A stretch of 64,000 nt of DNA, taken from Onchidella celtica (Eukaryota; Mollusca; Gastropoda; Systellommatophora; Onchidiidae). Of this stretch, positions 44,097-55,145 are shown piece after piece (positions within the stretch are counted from its first letter, which is position 1; each line of letters opens with the position of its first letter). The notes beneath the pieces are model-generated. The model searched no databases. It was not told the DNA's origin and worked only from the letters and a program-made list of their open reading frames with translations. Position numbers and translations under genes: made by a program. The stretch is taken from assembly GCA_963931925.1 (NCBI GenBank), contig OZ007570.1, positions 38,184,620 to 38,248,619 on the forward strand, in the 5' to 3' direction.

Positions 44097-44429
44097 CTGT
44101 TGTTATACGTATACATCTCAAGCGTTTTGCGCCAGGGGCGCGTACATTATACATACTATCCTTAACCCCGTCCTTATCCTCAACCCTAAATCTTACCGAA
44201 TGTTAACCCTACAGTCTACCCTTTCAATAAAAAAAAAACAGGAGGAAAACAACAACAAAAAAACAAAAAAACAAAAAAAACTGAAAGAATAATTAATCAT
44301 AATTAATCAAGGCTATTGTAAGGAGCATTTCGGGAGGAGCTCTCTAACTCTGGAGTCACAAAAGGCTTTAAAATACGTACCCCTAGCGCAAAAAAAAAAA
44401 AAAACTTCGGAGGGGGCGTAACAACATTC
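44097..44429 (-). mobile_element. R1 family MITE copy 7
   Basis: Inverted. Left CTGTTGTTATACGTATACAT with AAGCGTTTTGCGCCAGGGGC, right GGGGGCGTAACAACATTC. The interior has GGAGGAGCTCTCTAACTCTG and an A-rich run. Confidence 0.85.
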
Positions 44430-44857
44430 TTTTCTATTGAAGTATAACAAATGTGAGATGGCTCACTCTTGCTCTCAGGCGACCATTTTTACCCCTTAAT
44501 GAATGTGTGCTCTGCATATTCAATTAGATCAATTCAGGCTCGTCTACACCTTTGCAGTGATCGTTGACTTTGTTGTAACTTACTGCACAAATGAGACAGC
44601 GTGATTTAAAGTTAATTGTTTAAAGGGTATCGGCAGACTTGTGAAATTGCTTCTTTGGTCGCAGTTTTCCAATAGATTCAATTCAAAACGTTCTTCCGCA
44701 CCCGCACGCACGGCACACTACTATACCTTACATTCAAAGTAGAGTTTTTCGTGATCAGAACAAAGTAAGGAATGCAAAGTGACTAAAAACAATACCTTTG
44801 CTCGCTATCCGCACATCTCATGCGTTTCTCTAACAATTTAACCAACTTTGCCTTCAC

Positions 44858-45000
44858 AGGCGAGCGGTTGGCGGACGCTTCTGATGGTGTCTCCTTCCTG
44901 TCCTATTATTCTCTTATATTCTGTCTGTTGTATCGCTTCTTACTAGCACAATATGGCCGTTGTCACGTCGACGTGTTTCTCCAAACTCAAACCCATTGCC
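44858..45000 (+). repeat. R11 dispersed repeat copy A
   Basis: CCTATTATTCTCTTATATTC, TATCGCTTCTT, ATATGGCCGTTGTCACGTCG and CTCCAAACT match copies at 54.92 and 61.2 kb. Confidence 0.7.
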
Positions 45001-45028
45001 CTCAGAGAGAGCGTGGGGACTTCTCACG

Positions 45029-45217
45029 TTGCGAATAAATTGCTCAAGCATTATTTTTCTTTCGGAGGTTTTGGCTTGGGAAAAATAACATCGGAATGAC
45101 TCGCAGGTTTTGCTGTCATGTCTTTCTTTGCGAATAAATTGCAGACGTATTATCTTTCTTTCGGAGATTTGGATTTTGCAAAATATTATCAGAATGACTC
45201 GCAGGTTTTGCTGTAAT
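45029..45217 (+). repeat. ~100-bp tandem duplication
   Basis: TGCGAATAAATTGC, TTTCTTTCGGAG and GAATGACTCGCAGGTTTTGC occur twice, 100 bp apart. Confidence 0.85.
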
Positions 45218-45677
45218 TTATTCACTTTGTAAACATACATGCTAAAACCACCCAGACATTTACACGTCGAGCGACTGATAAATTGATAACACGTGACATG
45301 ATATTTGTTTTATCAGACAAAGGGAAGACAGGAATAGTTGGAAACCGATCCCTGGCGGTTGTAACGGCGGCAGATGCAGCTGGCATTGTCATTCTCATCA
45401 TTATTATCATTTTATAACAACAAAGAGATGATAATACGGTTAAATATCACCAGAGATGGAATTCCCCATACTGGTAAATAAGATAAGAATCCCTGCATAA
45501 CATTAACAATTGATTATCATACATAAACAGTTATTCTGACCGGGTAGCCTGGTTACGTAATTCTAAAAGATTATTCTTAAAGGCTGCACGACTTGGGATC
45601 TGAGATCACGTTTTCCACTGAGATTTAATCAGCATAAAGGAGTTTCCGACTTGTTTCGCCAAAATTCGAACCCTTAA

Positions 45678-45889
45678 CCCTTTACTTGCCAACTCCGGAA
45701 AGTTACAATTTTCAAATTCCTGTTACTTTTAGATATGATAAAATAATGCACTAGTTCAAGCCGTGAATGAAAATTTAAGCAGGGAAACACAAATATTTAT
45801 TTTCTAATGAGGATTTTCACTTTTCTATAATTATACAAGCAGCACTACGGTTGACAATTCACGTATCTGCATTGCTGGAATTGGAAGGG
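45678..45889. mobile_element. piggyBac-like MITE (TTAA-flanked) 3
   Basis: TTAA at 45674-45677 and 45890-45893 flanks CCCTTTACTTGCCAACTCCGG on the left and GAATTGGAAGGG on the right. Confidence 0.75.
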
Positions 45890-45899
45890 TTAAAAGAGG

Positions 45900-47130
45900 A
45901 AGAAAATATTTAAGGCTCAGCGGTTAAAAAGCCTTTCATTGTTCAGTTCTTCGTGTAGAAATAAAAAGTATGACAGGAAATTTCGTTCTGCATCTCAATT
46001 TACAGATTTCAAAATCATACCCGTGTATTCCCTGAGTCAGCGGCCCAACTGGTATAATGAAACAGACCGACACAGCACTGTGGCGACGGCATGTCTGCGC
46101 CAGTTGTAACTTTAACTAGGCTGCAATGACACTAAGGCAAATTTCTCAAATGGGATTAAGAAATTACAAAATACAAAATACAAAAAATATTATAGTAGAG
46201 GTAGGGCCGGAAAGAAATAAACTTACCGATCCCCAGACCCGATCCTGAGATGAACTGGGCGACAAACGAAGTTGAACTTATTTCTGTGAGAGCTCCTACC
46301 CTTCTTACAGAATTGAAATTTAGCATCGCACATAAAAGCTTACTAGAAACGTATAAAAGTCGGAAATTTTTTGTAGTCATATCTTAGAGAGTTATATACT
46401 GCACATATATCGATCTAAATTTGTTGGTCAGTAAACTGCAGAGCCGTTAGCACTGTAGCGTTACAAAGATCCACAATCTCAAATTGGGTGACCTTTCGAT
46501 TCAAATATTTTTCGAGGACTGCCAACACTTCTTTATACTTAAATGAGTTTCTCCGACACCGAGAATTTATTATTTATAAGTCCATTGAACGAAGCTGGGC
46601 TGGTAGGCACTGTCGTAACAAATTATCATAACGGTATTGGTGATCGATAGTGATAATCACTCCCCTCTCCTCCTGGCCCCACCCTCTCCCCAAACCGCCT
46701 CCCCCCCCCCCCCCCCAAAGAGGAGGTAGGAAGAAACCATGAAAATAAGTACAATGATCAGTATATTCTAAACTTTGGTTGAACACTCAATCCATTAGCG
46801 CCGTGGTCGGTATAAATTGAAATCAACCCGACTTTTACTACAAATAACTTTCGATCAATAATTCAAATACACCCCCGTTCTGTGCCTGCTGAATATTTGA
46901 TTGCGCCGCCAAATGGGAAGCGAAAACGAAAACAGAACAGTCAAACAATTCACAGTTTTGCTTTTAGGTTTTTATTGAGCACTTAAAGCTGGGGTAATTT
47001 CCTCTTGGAACTTGGACCACTCTCGGCATTTACATTCCTCCATTAAATGTCTATTCATTCAGTGCAAATAGGGCTCTGACAAAATTGAGCTGCCACTGGA
47101 ACAATTGTAAACTGCAGAAAGAATTGTGTT
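45900..47130. other. No recognised gene
   Basis: Poly(C) at 46700-46716. No domain or shared repeat recognised. Confidence 0.4.
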
Positions 47131-47139
47131 TGTGTGTGT

Positions 47140-47156
47140 GTGAGAGAGAGGGGGGG

Positions 47157-47191
<35 letters not shown>

Positions 47192-47318
47192 GAGACAGAA
47201 AGGCTGGTGGAAAGAATGAAAGAGAGAGAGAAAGGAGAATAGAGAGAGAAAATAAAGAAACAGAGAGAATGAAGAGAGAAGAGAAAAGAGAGAGATTGGG
47301 AAGGGAGGCAGAGAGAAG

Positions 47319-47365
<47 letters not shown>

Positions 47366-47412
47366 TAGAAAGAGGAGAGAGAGAAAATAAAGAGAGGGGA
47401 GAGAGAGAAGAC

Positions 47413-47482
<70 letters not shown>

Positions 47483-47625
47483 GGGAGAAGACTGGGAGAA
47501 CGAGAAAGAGATAGAGAGAGACTGAGCGAGGGAGATAGAGAGGGAGAGACAGTGACACAGATTCGAAGAGGGAAATAGGGAGAGAGAGAGACAGGGACAG
47601 AGACAGAGAGAGAGAGAGAGAGACA

Positions 47626-47666
<41 letters not shown>

Positions 47667-47685
47667 AGAGGGAAAGGGAGAGTAG
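47140..47685. repeat. GA-rich tract with (GATA)n core
   Basis: About 545 bp of purine-rich words with a GATA run at about 47414-47482. Minus-strand frames up to 218 codons are compositional. Confidence 0.98.
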
Positions 47686-48041
47686 GCAAAGGCATGAAAA
47701 AGAGCATTATTTTCTCCGATTACAGCTTTCTCGCCACAAGAATGTTTATGAAATTGTCATGGGGAAAAGCCATTGGTTCCTTAATTTAAGTACCTCAAGT
47801 TAACCAAGCGCGACACATTCTTTTAAAATGACGACAATCATGGGTGACTATCAGGTAGTGAGTGGAATAATCGTCGAGTTGTTTTATTTCAGCTGACGTC
47901 ACATAACTTGCGCTCTTACTAAAATTTGAATTTTGTTTCGTCTTCCGTCTGGAGTCCGGGCCATATGTTTCGTTCTTCCCAGAGTTTTGATTCTTCTTTC
48001 TTGGATTACAGCTTATCTTCTGAGAGTGTGCATGCTCAAAC

Positions 48042-48795
48042 TTTTTACAAGTGCGCATGCTAAGCTGCCGTGCCAAAAGAAGCACCAAATCTTTACAAGT
48101 GCGCATACTAAGGCGACGTGCCAAAAGGAGCACCAAATCTTTACAACTGTGCATGCTAAGCTGCCGTGCCAAAATAAGCAACAAATCTTTACAAGTGTAC
48201 ATGCTAAGGCGAGGTGCCCAAAGAAGCAGGACATCTTTACAAGTGGGCATGCTAAGCTGCCGTGCCAAAAGAAGCAAGAAATCTTTACAAGTGGGCATGC
48301 TAAGCTGCCGTGCCAAAAGAAGCAGGAAATCTTTACAAGTGGGCATGCTAAGCTGCCATGCCAAAAGAAGCAACAAATCTTTACAAGTGGGCATGCTAAG
48401 CTGCCGTGCCAAAAGAAGCAACAAATCTTTACAAGTGGGCATGCTAAGCTGCCGTGCCAAAAGAAGCAACAAATCTTTACAAGTGCGCATGCTAAGCTGC
48501 CATGCCAAAAGAAGCAACAAATCTTTACAAGTGCGCATGCTAAGCTGCCATGCCAAAAGAAGGAACAAATCTTTACAAGTGCGCATGCTAAGCTGCCATG
48601 CCAAAAGAAGCAACAAATCTTTACAAGTGCGCATGCTAAGCTGCCATGCCAAAAGAAGCAACAAATCTTTACAACTGTGCATGTTAAGCCGCTGTGCCAA
48701 AAGAAGCAACACATCTTTACAAGTGCGCATGCTAAACTGCCGTGCCCAAAGAAGCAACAAATCTTTACAAGTGTGCGCATTCAGCTGCCATGCAC
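48042..48795. repeat. 48-bp minisatellite, about 15.7 units
   Basis: Unit begins TTTACAAGTGCGCATGCTAA and includes CTGCCGTGCCAAAAGAAGCA. Because 48 is divisible by three, frames stay open on both strands (plus 47933-48826 and 48051-48890; minus 47795-48919 and 48013-48780). The plus frame reads FTSAHAKLPCQKKQQI per unit, with central units nearly uniform and edge units diverged. No domain, signal or promoter supports any one frame; I treat it as non-coding with low certainty that it is never transcribed. Confidence 0.95.
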
Positions 48796-48961
48796 TAGGG
48801 AGGGGGGGGGGATGCCCACAGAATAGAGATACTACAAGAAGCGACACACGTAAGTCATCAATTTTGACTGCCCTGCACCATAGTGGATGAGATAAGTTGT
48901 TCGTAACTAGGTTCATCACATCCTGTTTTTAATAATAAATGTCTTCCTTTCTTACATTTTT

Positions 48962-49043
48962 CAGTACTAGGTCTTACACTTGAGTCTGGGGGGCTTGCAA
49001 AGGCATTGTCCCCCGCGCTTCACCAAATCTCTGCACACCACTG
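48962..49043 (-). mobile_element. hAT-like mini-MITE, type 3, copy A
   Basis: On the minus strand it starts CAGTGGTGTGCAGAGATTTG and ends AGTACTG. The same 82-bp sequence, diverged, forms the left part of the 56594 insertion (GTGCAAAGGTTTCGTGATGC, AGACTCAAGT, TAGTACTG). Confidence 0.65.
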
Positions 49044-49333
49044 CTTGCAAGGTTCACCATAGAAATAAAAATACTAGCACGTCTTTGTTCAGTTTTCTTT
49101 GAATCAACGAACCGCAGTCACTCACCAAATATTCAGTGAGTCAAACAGCTGATGAGGTGGCAGAAGCAATTTGCACGTAAACAGAACAATTATTTGAGGG
49201 CTTTGTGCTACCAGTCTTTCAAGCTGTCTGGCATCTCTTTCACAGTACACATTCCCGCTAAGCTGAGATAAATTGGGCTTCTCATGTTATAAAGTGATGA
49301 TAAAATTCATCATTACCTTGGTATGTCCCTATT

Positions 49334-49334
<1 letters not shown>

Positions 49335-49368
<34 letters not shown>

Positions 49369-49375
49369 GTGTGTA
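49335..49375. repeat. (GT)n microsatellite
   Basis: GT run of about 26 bp followed by GTGG-type variants. Confidence 0.95.
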
Positions 49376-49795
49376 AGAGGGGGGTAAAGGGATGGATTGC
49401 CAATTATTTTTTCTTGGTAGGGGGCATAAGGGGATAGTGACATTGTTAACGGGAAAAATGATGACCGGAAAGGGCGGGGATGGCGGGGGGGGGGGGTTAC
49501 ATTATTTCATTGATAGGGATATTGGGGTGGGGTGGGGATGCGATGGTGTCCAAGGGAGAGGGAAAACCCATGGCTATTTCATTTACAAAGAATTATTCCC
49601 CGCCCCCTTCCCCCCGATACCTTTCTCCCTCTCGTCACTGTCATGTCATGTATCGTTACTTTAACGGTCCTGTAGGTATCTGCGTGGTTTTGAGTACTCG
49701 TGGTGTATAACGAGTATTATCTGGATGTTTTATCTTCCCCGAAAAATACGCTCCTGCGAATACTACTGACCAGGAAGTTTTTTTAATGATAATAC

Positions 49796-49983
49796 TCAAG
49801 ACACAGAAACCCGAGACGAACCATTCCTGCTCCCACTATATGTCCACAAAAACGGCGCGGACTACTCTTTGTCGTTTAATGGTATAGTGCGAATTGTTGC
49901 ATTGCTGACATCGATGATACGCGCGCAAGTCGTCGGACGGAATATGACCAGTTTGATTCGTCTCGGTAACCTGTATCTCGGAC
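49796..49983 (+). mobile_element. R12 MITE, third copy
   Basis: AGACACAGAAACCCGAGACG, GAATTGTTGCATTGCTGACA, TCGATGATACGCG and GTAACCTGTATCTCGG match the 40738-40955 element in the same orientation; about 190 bp. Confidence 0.8.
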
Positions 49984-50090
49984 AGGACTAAACCTTTTTT
50001 TCAATGGTTCACTCTGCCTGTGTTGGTGCTGTTGCTAATGTCATCACCGGAGTGCTTGCCAAAGACCAAATGTTTCATTTTGTAGATTGC

Positions 50091-50636
50091 TAAGGCACCG
50101 AGTCAAGTCTATTTGGCAACTGTTTTGACTCAGTGTGCAGACCTCTCGCTTTCCACCAGCGGATTCAAGACAGTTTTGATGCTCCTGAACCAGCGAGTAA
50201 AAATGTGGCAAAAAGAAAAAGTTGTATGTAACAAAGCCTGTAACAAAATACCCAAACGATACAATGAAACGCATACTAAAAGAGAAGACAGAAAATGGCC
50301 GATACTTCGGCAACAGCCTTCTTCATGAAAAAAAACAACAACCCGAAAAAACAATAGAGAACAAAAATTGGAAAACTGAACAGATACAACAATCGAACAA
50401 TAAAACATTTGAATAGGAAATGTATAGAATATAAACAGAATACTTCTACTTAACTGCTAGTTCTTGCTTGGACAGTGGCACAGAAGCACGCCTGTCAATG
50501 TGTCAATGTTATATTTCGTTCAGTTTCTGAACTAGTGAGACAGACTTGTTTCGGTTTGGCCAGTGCACGAGGTCCCGTTTAACTCTATAGTCTACATCTC
50601 ATATCCAGACAGAACAGAATCGACTCAGTGTGCCAC
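50091..50636 (+). mobile_element. R3 copy 6, split by an R2 insertion
   Basis: R3 left part (TAAGGCACCGAGTCAAGTCT to CTCCTGAACCAGCGAG) and right part (CTGAACTAGTGAGACAGACT to GACTCAGTGTGCCACTA) are separated by about 335 bp of R2. The contiguous R3 copy at 34.0 kb shows they belong together. Confidence 0.85.
50196..50530 (+). mobile_element. R2 copy 7, inserted in R3 with target duplication
   Basis: CTGAACCAGCGAG before and CTGAACTAGTGAG after the insert are 11 of 13 identical, fitting a 13-bp target duplication. The A-rich core GGCAAAAAGAAAAAGTTGTA lies at the left end. TSD of this length fits LINE-mediated retroposition read on the minus strand. This copy delimits R2 at about 330 bp. Confidence 0.8.
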
Positions 50637-51104
50637 TATGTAATATGCAGTGTAATAGCTTGTTTAAAGCTCAAATCCACACAAAACAAAACTGGTGTGA
50701 TCTAAGCTAAGGCGCTGAAGTAAACTTAAAGAGCAAGATTAATATTAAGATCAATTCATCATGCTCCCACTCAGTGACTCACACACAAACATCAACAAAA
50801 CGTAATCTACTTTTAGCCTCAAACCTCTGAGACGAAAATGGGACATCATTCAGTTTCAAAGAAAATAGTCCCAAAAACAGTTCAGTTTTGAGTCTGTAAA
50901 TGTGATGATGTTTTCACTTTTTCTGGTGTCAACGCTGATGTTGTTCCACCATATCAGTGTTTCTCGAGGTGGGGCTTGGCAATATTTTGGTGGGGTATGG
51001 GTCTTGGTGTTTTGGTCTTAATCTAGGAGGTTCGCTGCCGTTGGCGTTTACACTTCACTTTTCTTGTTTTTATTTTTATTGTGGTAGGGATTAGTTTTTT
51101 TTTA

Positions 51105-51345
51105 GAATTTTGCCCGAGCAGCGGCCTTGTTCGGCTTGCTCTTTCTCGATTCCAACTGCGTTTTTCGTCCTTATCCGAGAAGACCAGGTGCTCGATCCTA
51201 CCCACCATAGGATCAGGGACAGGAATCACCCCCCCCCCCCCAAAAAAAAATAAATTACAACATGCCAGCACCGACGGGAATCGAACCCTGTACCTTCGGC
51301 ATGAAAAGCGAGCACCTTCCCTTTGGACCAATGTGCCCCCTTGCG
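51105..51345 (-). mobile_element. tRNA-derived SINE
   Basis: On the minus strand: a tRNA-like head (next entry), a T/G-rich spacer, then a body with GGTCTTCTCGGATAAGGACG, CAGTTGGAATCG and GCTCGGGCAAAATTCTA. The body recurs at 58312-58440 (CTTCTCGGATAAGAACAAAA, CAGTTGGAAATCGTAAAGAG, GCTCGGGCAAAATTAAA). Confidence 0.7.
51265..51340 (-). other. tRNA-like pol III promoter region
   Basis: Minus strand reads GGGGGCACATTGGTCCAAAG as head, with TTGGTCCAAAGGG in the A-box position and GGGTTCGATTCCC as B box 44 bases later. The loop TTTTCAT would give anticodon UUC. Acceptor and anticodon stems pair poorly, so this is a SINE head or tRNA pseudogene, not a working tRNA gene. Confidence 0.65.
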
Positions 51346-51728
51346 CAGACTTCAGGATGGGGTCTTTTTATAATTATATACCGTATACAAACTTGATCCG
51401 ATCATGGTGGGGCGTGCATTTTTTTTTTTTAAATTGAAGTTGGGTGTGGGCCAAAAAAAAAAAGGAGAAATATTGCACTATATGCGAACACGGTATCGAT
51501 ACGCTGATTATGCTATGTCTAGTTCTTTTGCCCAACAGGCCCGAATTGCCAGGTTAGCGTAGGTGTTCAAAATTAACCCTTTGTTCCCCCAGATGTCTTC
51601 TCTGTCACTCACTCTAGGCTGGTGTCTGGCGGGGGATTTTACCTTGGTGGTTGCAAGAATAGGGTATCTGTGTGTGACGGATGCTGGGGAGAGACGCTGC
51701 TGGTACAAGGGTCAACATGGGAACACAG

Positions 51729-51792
51729 ACGAAAGAGAGAGAGAGAGAGAGAAGAGTGAGAGAGAACGAGAGAGAGACAGAGAAAGAAGAAA
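51729..51792. repeat. (GA)n-rich microsatellite
   Basis: Interrupted GA words. Confidence 0.95.
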
Positions 51793-52195
51793 GAAGCTAA
51801 AATATTGACAGCGTCTGTAATATAGCACGGGACAAAATTAATACACAATGAGGGGGAGAATGACCTCATCGGGGTTATCAAAAGAATTGGAGGGGGGGGG
51901 GCGGGAGAGAAGGTATGTGGAGAAATTGTTATTTAAAGAGGATCCTCGCGGCGGAAGAGGAATGTACAACTGATCCTGGTCTGCTCTGAGACAACAGTAA
52001 AGCCGTGGGTATGGAGTGCATGTTTTGCTTATTTGTCTGTTAAAACATGTATGATGATAATTATGAAACAATTTTAGGGTGACGTTACAAAATGATTGAA
52101 ACAAGCACGATGCCGCAAACTTTGAAAAAAAAAAGAAAAAGTATGATCTCAGGAAAGTGGCAAAACAGATAACAACATGAGAAATATCAAAGTTA

Positions 52196-52405
52196 AAATG
52201 TGGCAAAAACGAAAATTTGTTTTTAGCAAAGCCTCGCGTAAGAAGTAATACAGAAACGATACAATTTGCATTTTACTGCATCTTTTCTGCATTATTTATT
52301 ACGCGAGGCTTTTCTACATACAACTTTTTCTTTCTGCCGCACGTTGATTTTGCCTCAAGCCTTGCTTCGAACCCACAGATTTTCTGTGTTTTTTCACATT
52401 TTGTG
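52196..52405. repeat. R2 copy 8, hairpin form
   Basis: GTGGCAAAAACGAAAATTTG...AGCAAAGCCTCGCGTAAGAA faces TTACGCGAGGCTTTTCTACA...CTTTTTCTTTCTGCCGCAC, two arms of about 55 bp with a ~25-bp centre. The CAAGCCTTGCTTCGAACCCA and CAGATTTTCTGTG extension follows. Confidence 0.8.
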
Positions 52406-52409
52406 AAGC

Positions 52410-53330
52410 AACTACGGCACGCCCCTTATCATTCCTTAAGACAGCTCCATTTTCCGTAATATTTGCAGAGTATGCTGTGGGTTTAAAGTTGTAGGGGCCA
52501 AGGTTAGCTTTTCAGTAACACAGCTTGAGAAACGTTCTGATTATGTGCTGTCAGGGTCATCAGGCTTGAATACCTGGCCAAAATAATCACTTGCAAATGG
52601 CTGTTCGGCCACAAGAACTTTCGAACGTTTTTTGTCATTAATCACATTCAGTATTTCAGGTATTTTTAGACACTTAACCTAGGCGCCATCCACGAAAAAC
52701 CTACGCTCGATTTTGGTAATTGATGGCAATCCCCCCGCCCTCCCCCCACGTCCAAATTTGTACGCTTTTCCCACGATTAGGCCAGGCGCAGGAGGGTGAT
52801 TTCTTTTGACCAGTCCGAGAGACTATGTAGTTCCAGTAATTAAAATGTTACTTTTCTCTTTGGAAATGAAAAAAATCACCCGTTTGGGCTTCAGACTAGA
52901 GAACCGTTTGTTCTGTTCCAAAACTATATTCGGACTGGGCGACAAAAACAACAAAAACACCCGTGTGGGCCTGGCCATAGCTTACGAACATTAGAATGAT
53001 GAACGTCCACGAGTAGGCCTGGATATTTTAAAAATTGATCAGTGATATTTTGTATGGCCTATTTCAGTATTTGATTGGATACATTGCTTATATTCCATTT
53101 TTATAGATTCCTCCATGTAATTTTGATTTTAAAAAGCATACTTGAAGAGCTTGTGTGGAACCCCCCCCCCCCCCCCAAACCCAGAACACCTCTCCCCCTC
53201 GCCCCCTCCCATGTACGTTTTTCCATACACTAGGATTAGCCTCTTTTTTTTTTTTGTCTCTCCCATTTCTAAACGTACGTACTCTATGGGAGGCCCTTTA
53301 TCGTATTAGCCACATAATAAAATTGACGAA
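52410..53330. other. No recognised gene
   Basis: Poly(C) at 53161-53176; otherwise nothing recognised. Confidence 0.4.
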
Positions 53331-53334
53331 ATTA

Positions 53335-53470
53335 TAATTACGGAAACCACAGAAAAAACTGCGGGGACGCAGCAAGGCTTAAAGTCTTCCCCTTTTCTTG
53401 GCGAGTTTCTTATGCGAAGTTTTGCTGCATACAACTTTTTCTTTTTGCCAATTTTTGACTTAGCCACTTG
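53335..53470 (-). repeat. R2 copy 9
   Basis: CACAGAAAAAACTGCGGGGA, GCAGCAAGGCTTAAAG, then TTATGCGAAGTTTTGCTGCA and CAACTTTTTCTTTTTGCCAA. Confidence 0.75.
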
Positions 53471-53649
53471 GTAGCCGGCCGAATTTGTGTACGTGTTACA
53501 TTTTTGCAGCGCATCTACTACTGTAGTATGGCCTAATGATATGCTTTTTTTCACCCCTGTCTCCTTTCCCGAGATAATAGAAGGTTTTGTCACCACGCTG
53601 AATTCTCCCCCCTGTGATGGTCCGACAGAGAAGATTGTCTCATCAGAGT

Positions 53650-53880
53650 CTTTGTGAGGCGTAGTAGAAATGTTTGCTGCAAAAACAGAACAAGTCGCGA
53701 CCTCAGTTTTTGTTTGTTCCAACTCCACTTTTTGCACAACTGAGAAATTCAACTTTAAACGTTTGCAGCTTTAGCATTATGATAAGGAGTTAACAATAAA
53801 TCGGAACCGTGAAACAGCTTGATAAGTGCCAGAACGCATTTTAAACTAATTTTAAAATGTGCATATTTTGTTATACCTAT
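53650..53880 (-). repeat. R14 dispersed repeat copy C
   Basis: TTTTTGCACAACTGAGAAAT, TTAAACGTTTGCAG, TTATGATAAGGAGTTA and AATAAATCGGAACCG are the reverse of copies A and B. An AACAAACAA(G/A)AACT block at both 53.7 and 53.93 kb suggests an inverted arrangement. Confidence 0.65.
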
Positions 53881-54063
53881 TGTACATGCTAAAAGTTCTC
53901 CAGTTTTTTTTCAGAAAATGAAAATAGAACAAACAAGAACTAAAGTTGTGAAGAGTTTCTCATTCCTGAGACTGATCTACTTAACAATTGCATTTAATAG
54001 AGAAAGTATTTCTAACACGTTCCGGTTACGTTTGGATGTATGCAGGACACAAATAGTATATGA

Positions 54064-54287
54064 GAGGATCTGGTGAAATCGGGTTTGATGAGAAATTTTT
54101 CAACCTATTTAAAAAATCGATATAAAATATTTCTAAGACGATTGCAAAAGCAATATTTTAACTGAATGCAGAAAAATGGCCGGTCTTTTAAAGTATTTTT
54201 TATAAGCAAATCTGATTTTCCATAGTCAATTATTTCTCATGAATTTGGTCTTTCACCTTAAGTCCGACTTCACCAGTTCCACTCACA
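54064..54287. mobile_element. TIR element shared with 56935-57170, copy A
   Basis: Left GGATCTGGTGAAATCGGG and right CCGACTTCACCAGTTCC are inverted. The interior AATATTTCTAAGACGATT, TGAATGCAGAAAAATGG and AATTTGGTCTTTCACCTTAA recurs in copy B. Confidence 0.7.
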
Positions 54288-54639
54288 TAGATTTTGACTC
54301 TCCACATGTCTTTCTGACCTAGAATAGTGAATGGTCTTTTGTTTTTCTTCAAAGAAACGGGGCACGCGTAGTTTGTTTGTTTGTTCATTTCTTTGTAATG
54401 TTTTTGCAGCATTTATTCCTGGTGTTTGCCGTGCCGAGGTCGTTACCGACTTTTCTTTTTTTTAATCTTCAATCGATAGGATCTCATCGATCTCCTGCGC
54501 TTGTTCTTTTCATGAGCTTTCTGATTCTCAAGGAGGGATTGGTCACTGTCAGCTTTAGCGTAGGATGACTATGTTGTGGTAATGTTGTGATAGTAAAGGG
54601 TTGCTTGACTTGACAACCAGAGAATTCACTATGTTCTGC

Positions 54640-54885
54640 GAATTTTGTAATTCATTCTTACCCAGAATCGCGGCAAAGCATTGCTTGAAGGTCTATAATT
54701 ATAATATATCATTGTACATCGGTACATTTTGGCGACGGAAATGCAACATAGCAATAGTAGAAAGTTTCGTTCAATTTTGCGACGCCTAGCGTGGTCTTCT
54801 CAGAAATTTTAAGGTTCGTTTGTACCTAAAATGGCGGCGAAGCATTGCATGGCGGTCTACATGACAATTTAGTTTTGGTGACGCG
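54640..54885 (+). repeat. Degenerate tandem duplication
   Basis: AATCGCGGCAAAGCATTGCT...TTTTGGCGACG and AATGGCGGCGAAGCATTGCA...TTTTGGTGACGCG are about 165 bp apart with similar neighbours. Confidence 0.55.
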
Positions 54886-54917
54886 AGTAAACAAAACCAA
54901 TGACTGGGCGTTTGACG

Positions 54918-55075
54918 AATGCCAGCTGGTGGCTGGTGGGCGATTCTGGTAGGATCTCCTTGTATCCTGTCATGTTGCTATTATTCTGTTTATCGTCTTG
55001 CTTCTTTCTGGTACGATATGGCCGTTGTCGTGTCGACGTGCTTACTCCAAACTGAAACTCAAACTCATGAATATA
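54918..55075 (+). repeat. R11 dispersed repeat copy B
   Basis: GGTGGGCGATTCTGGTAGGA, TATCGTCTTGCTTC, ATATGGCCGTTGTCGTGTCG and CTCCAAACTGAAACTCAAAC. Confidence 0.7.
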
Positions 55076-55145
55076 AATTCTGCAGAGCCTACAAATTAAA
55101 ACTACACATAGCATATACCCTTAAACTAGTGTGGTGACTTGATGA

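Larger units (their letters stand above)
50955..51479. mobile_element. hAT-like MITE, type 2, copy B with SINE inside
   Basis: Left CAGTGTTTCTCGAGGTGGGG and right GGAGAAATATTGCACT are inverted hAT-like ends similar to 41864-42036. A tRNA-like SINE occupies the interior (51105-51345). The target duplication is not clear. Confidence 0.55.

Noticed and set aside
48042..48795. Regular repeats resembling a CRISPR array
   Set aside because: No spacers; 48-bp tandem units with gradual divergence.
47795..48919. 374-codon minus-strand frame (CKDLLLLLAWQLSMRT repeats)
   Set aside because: Product of the 48-bp minisatellite; the plus strand is open over the same units and no domain or promoter favours either.
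51265..51340. Functional tRNA-Glu gene
   Set aside because: B box is good, but acceptor and anticodon stems do not pair and a repeated SINE body follows.
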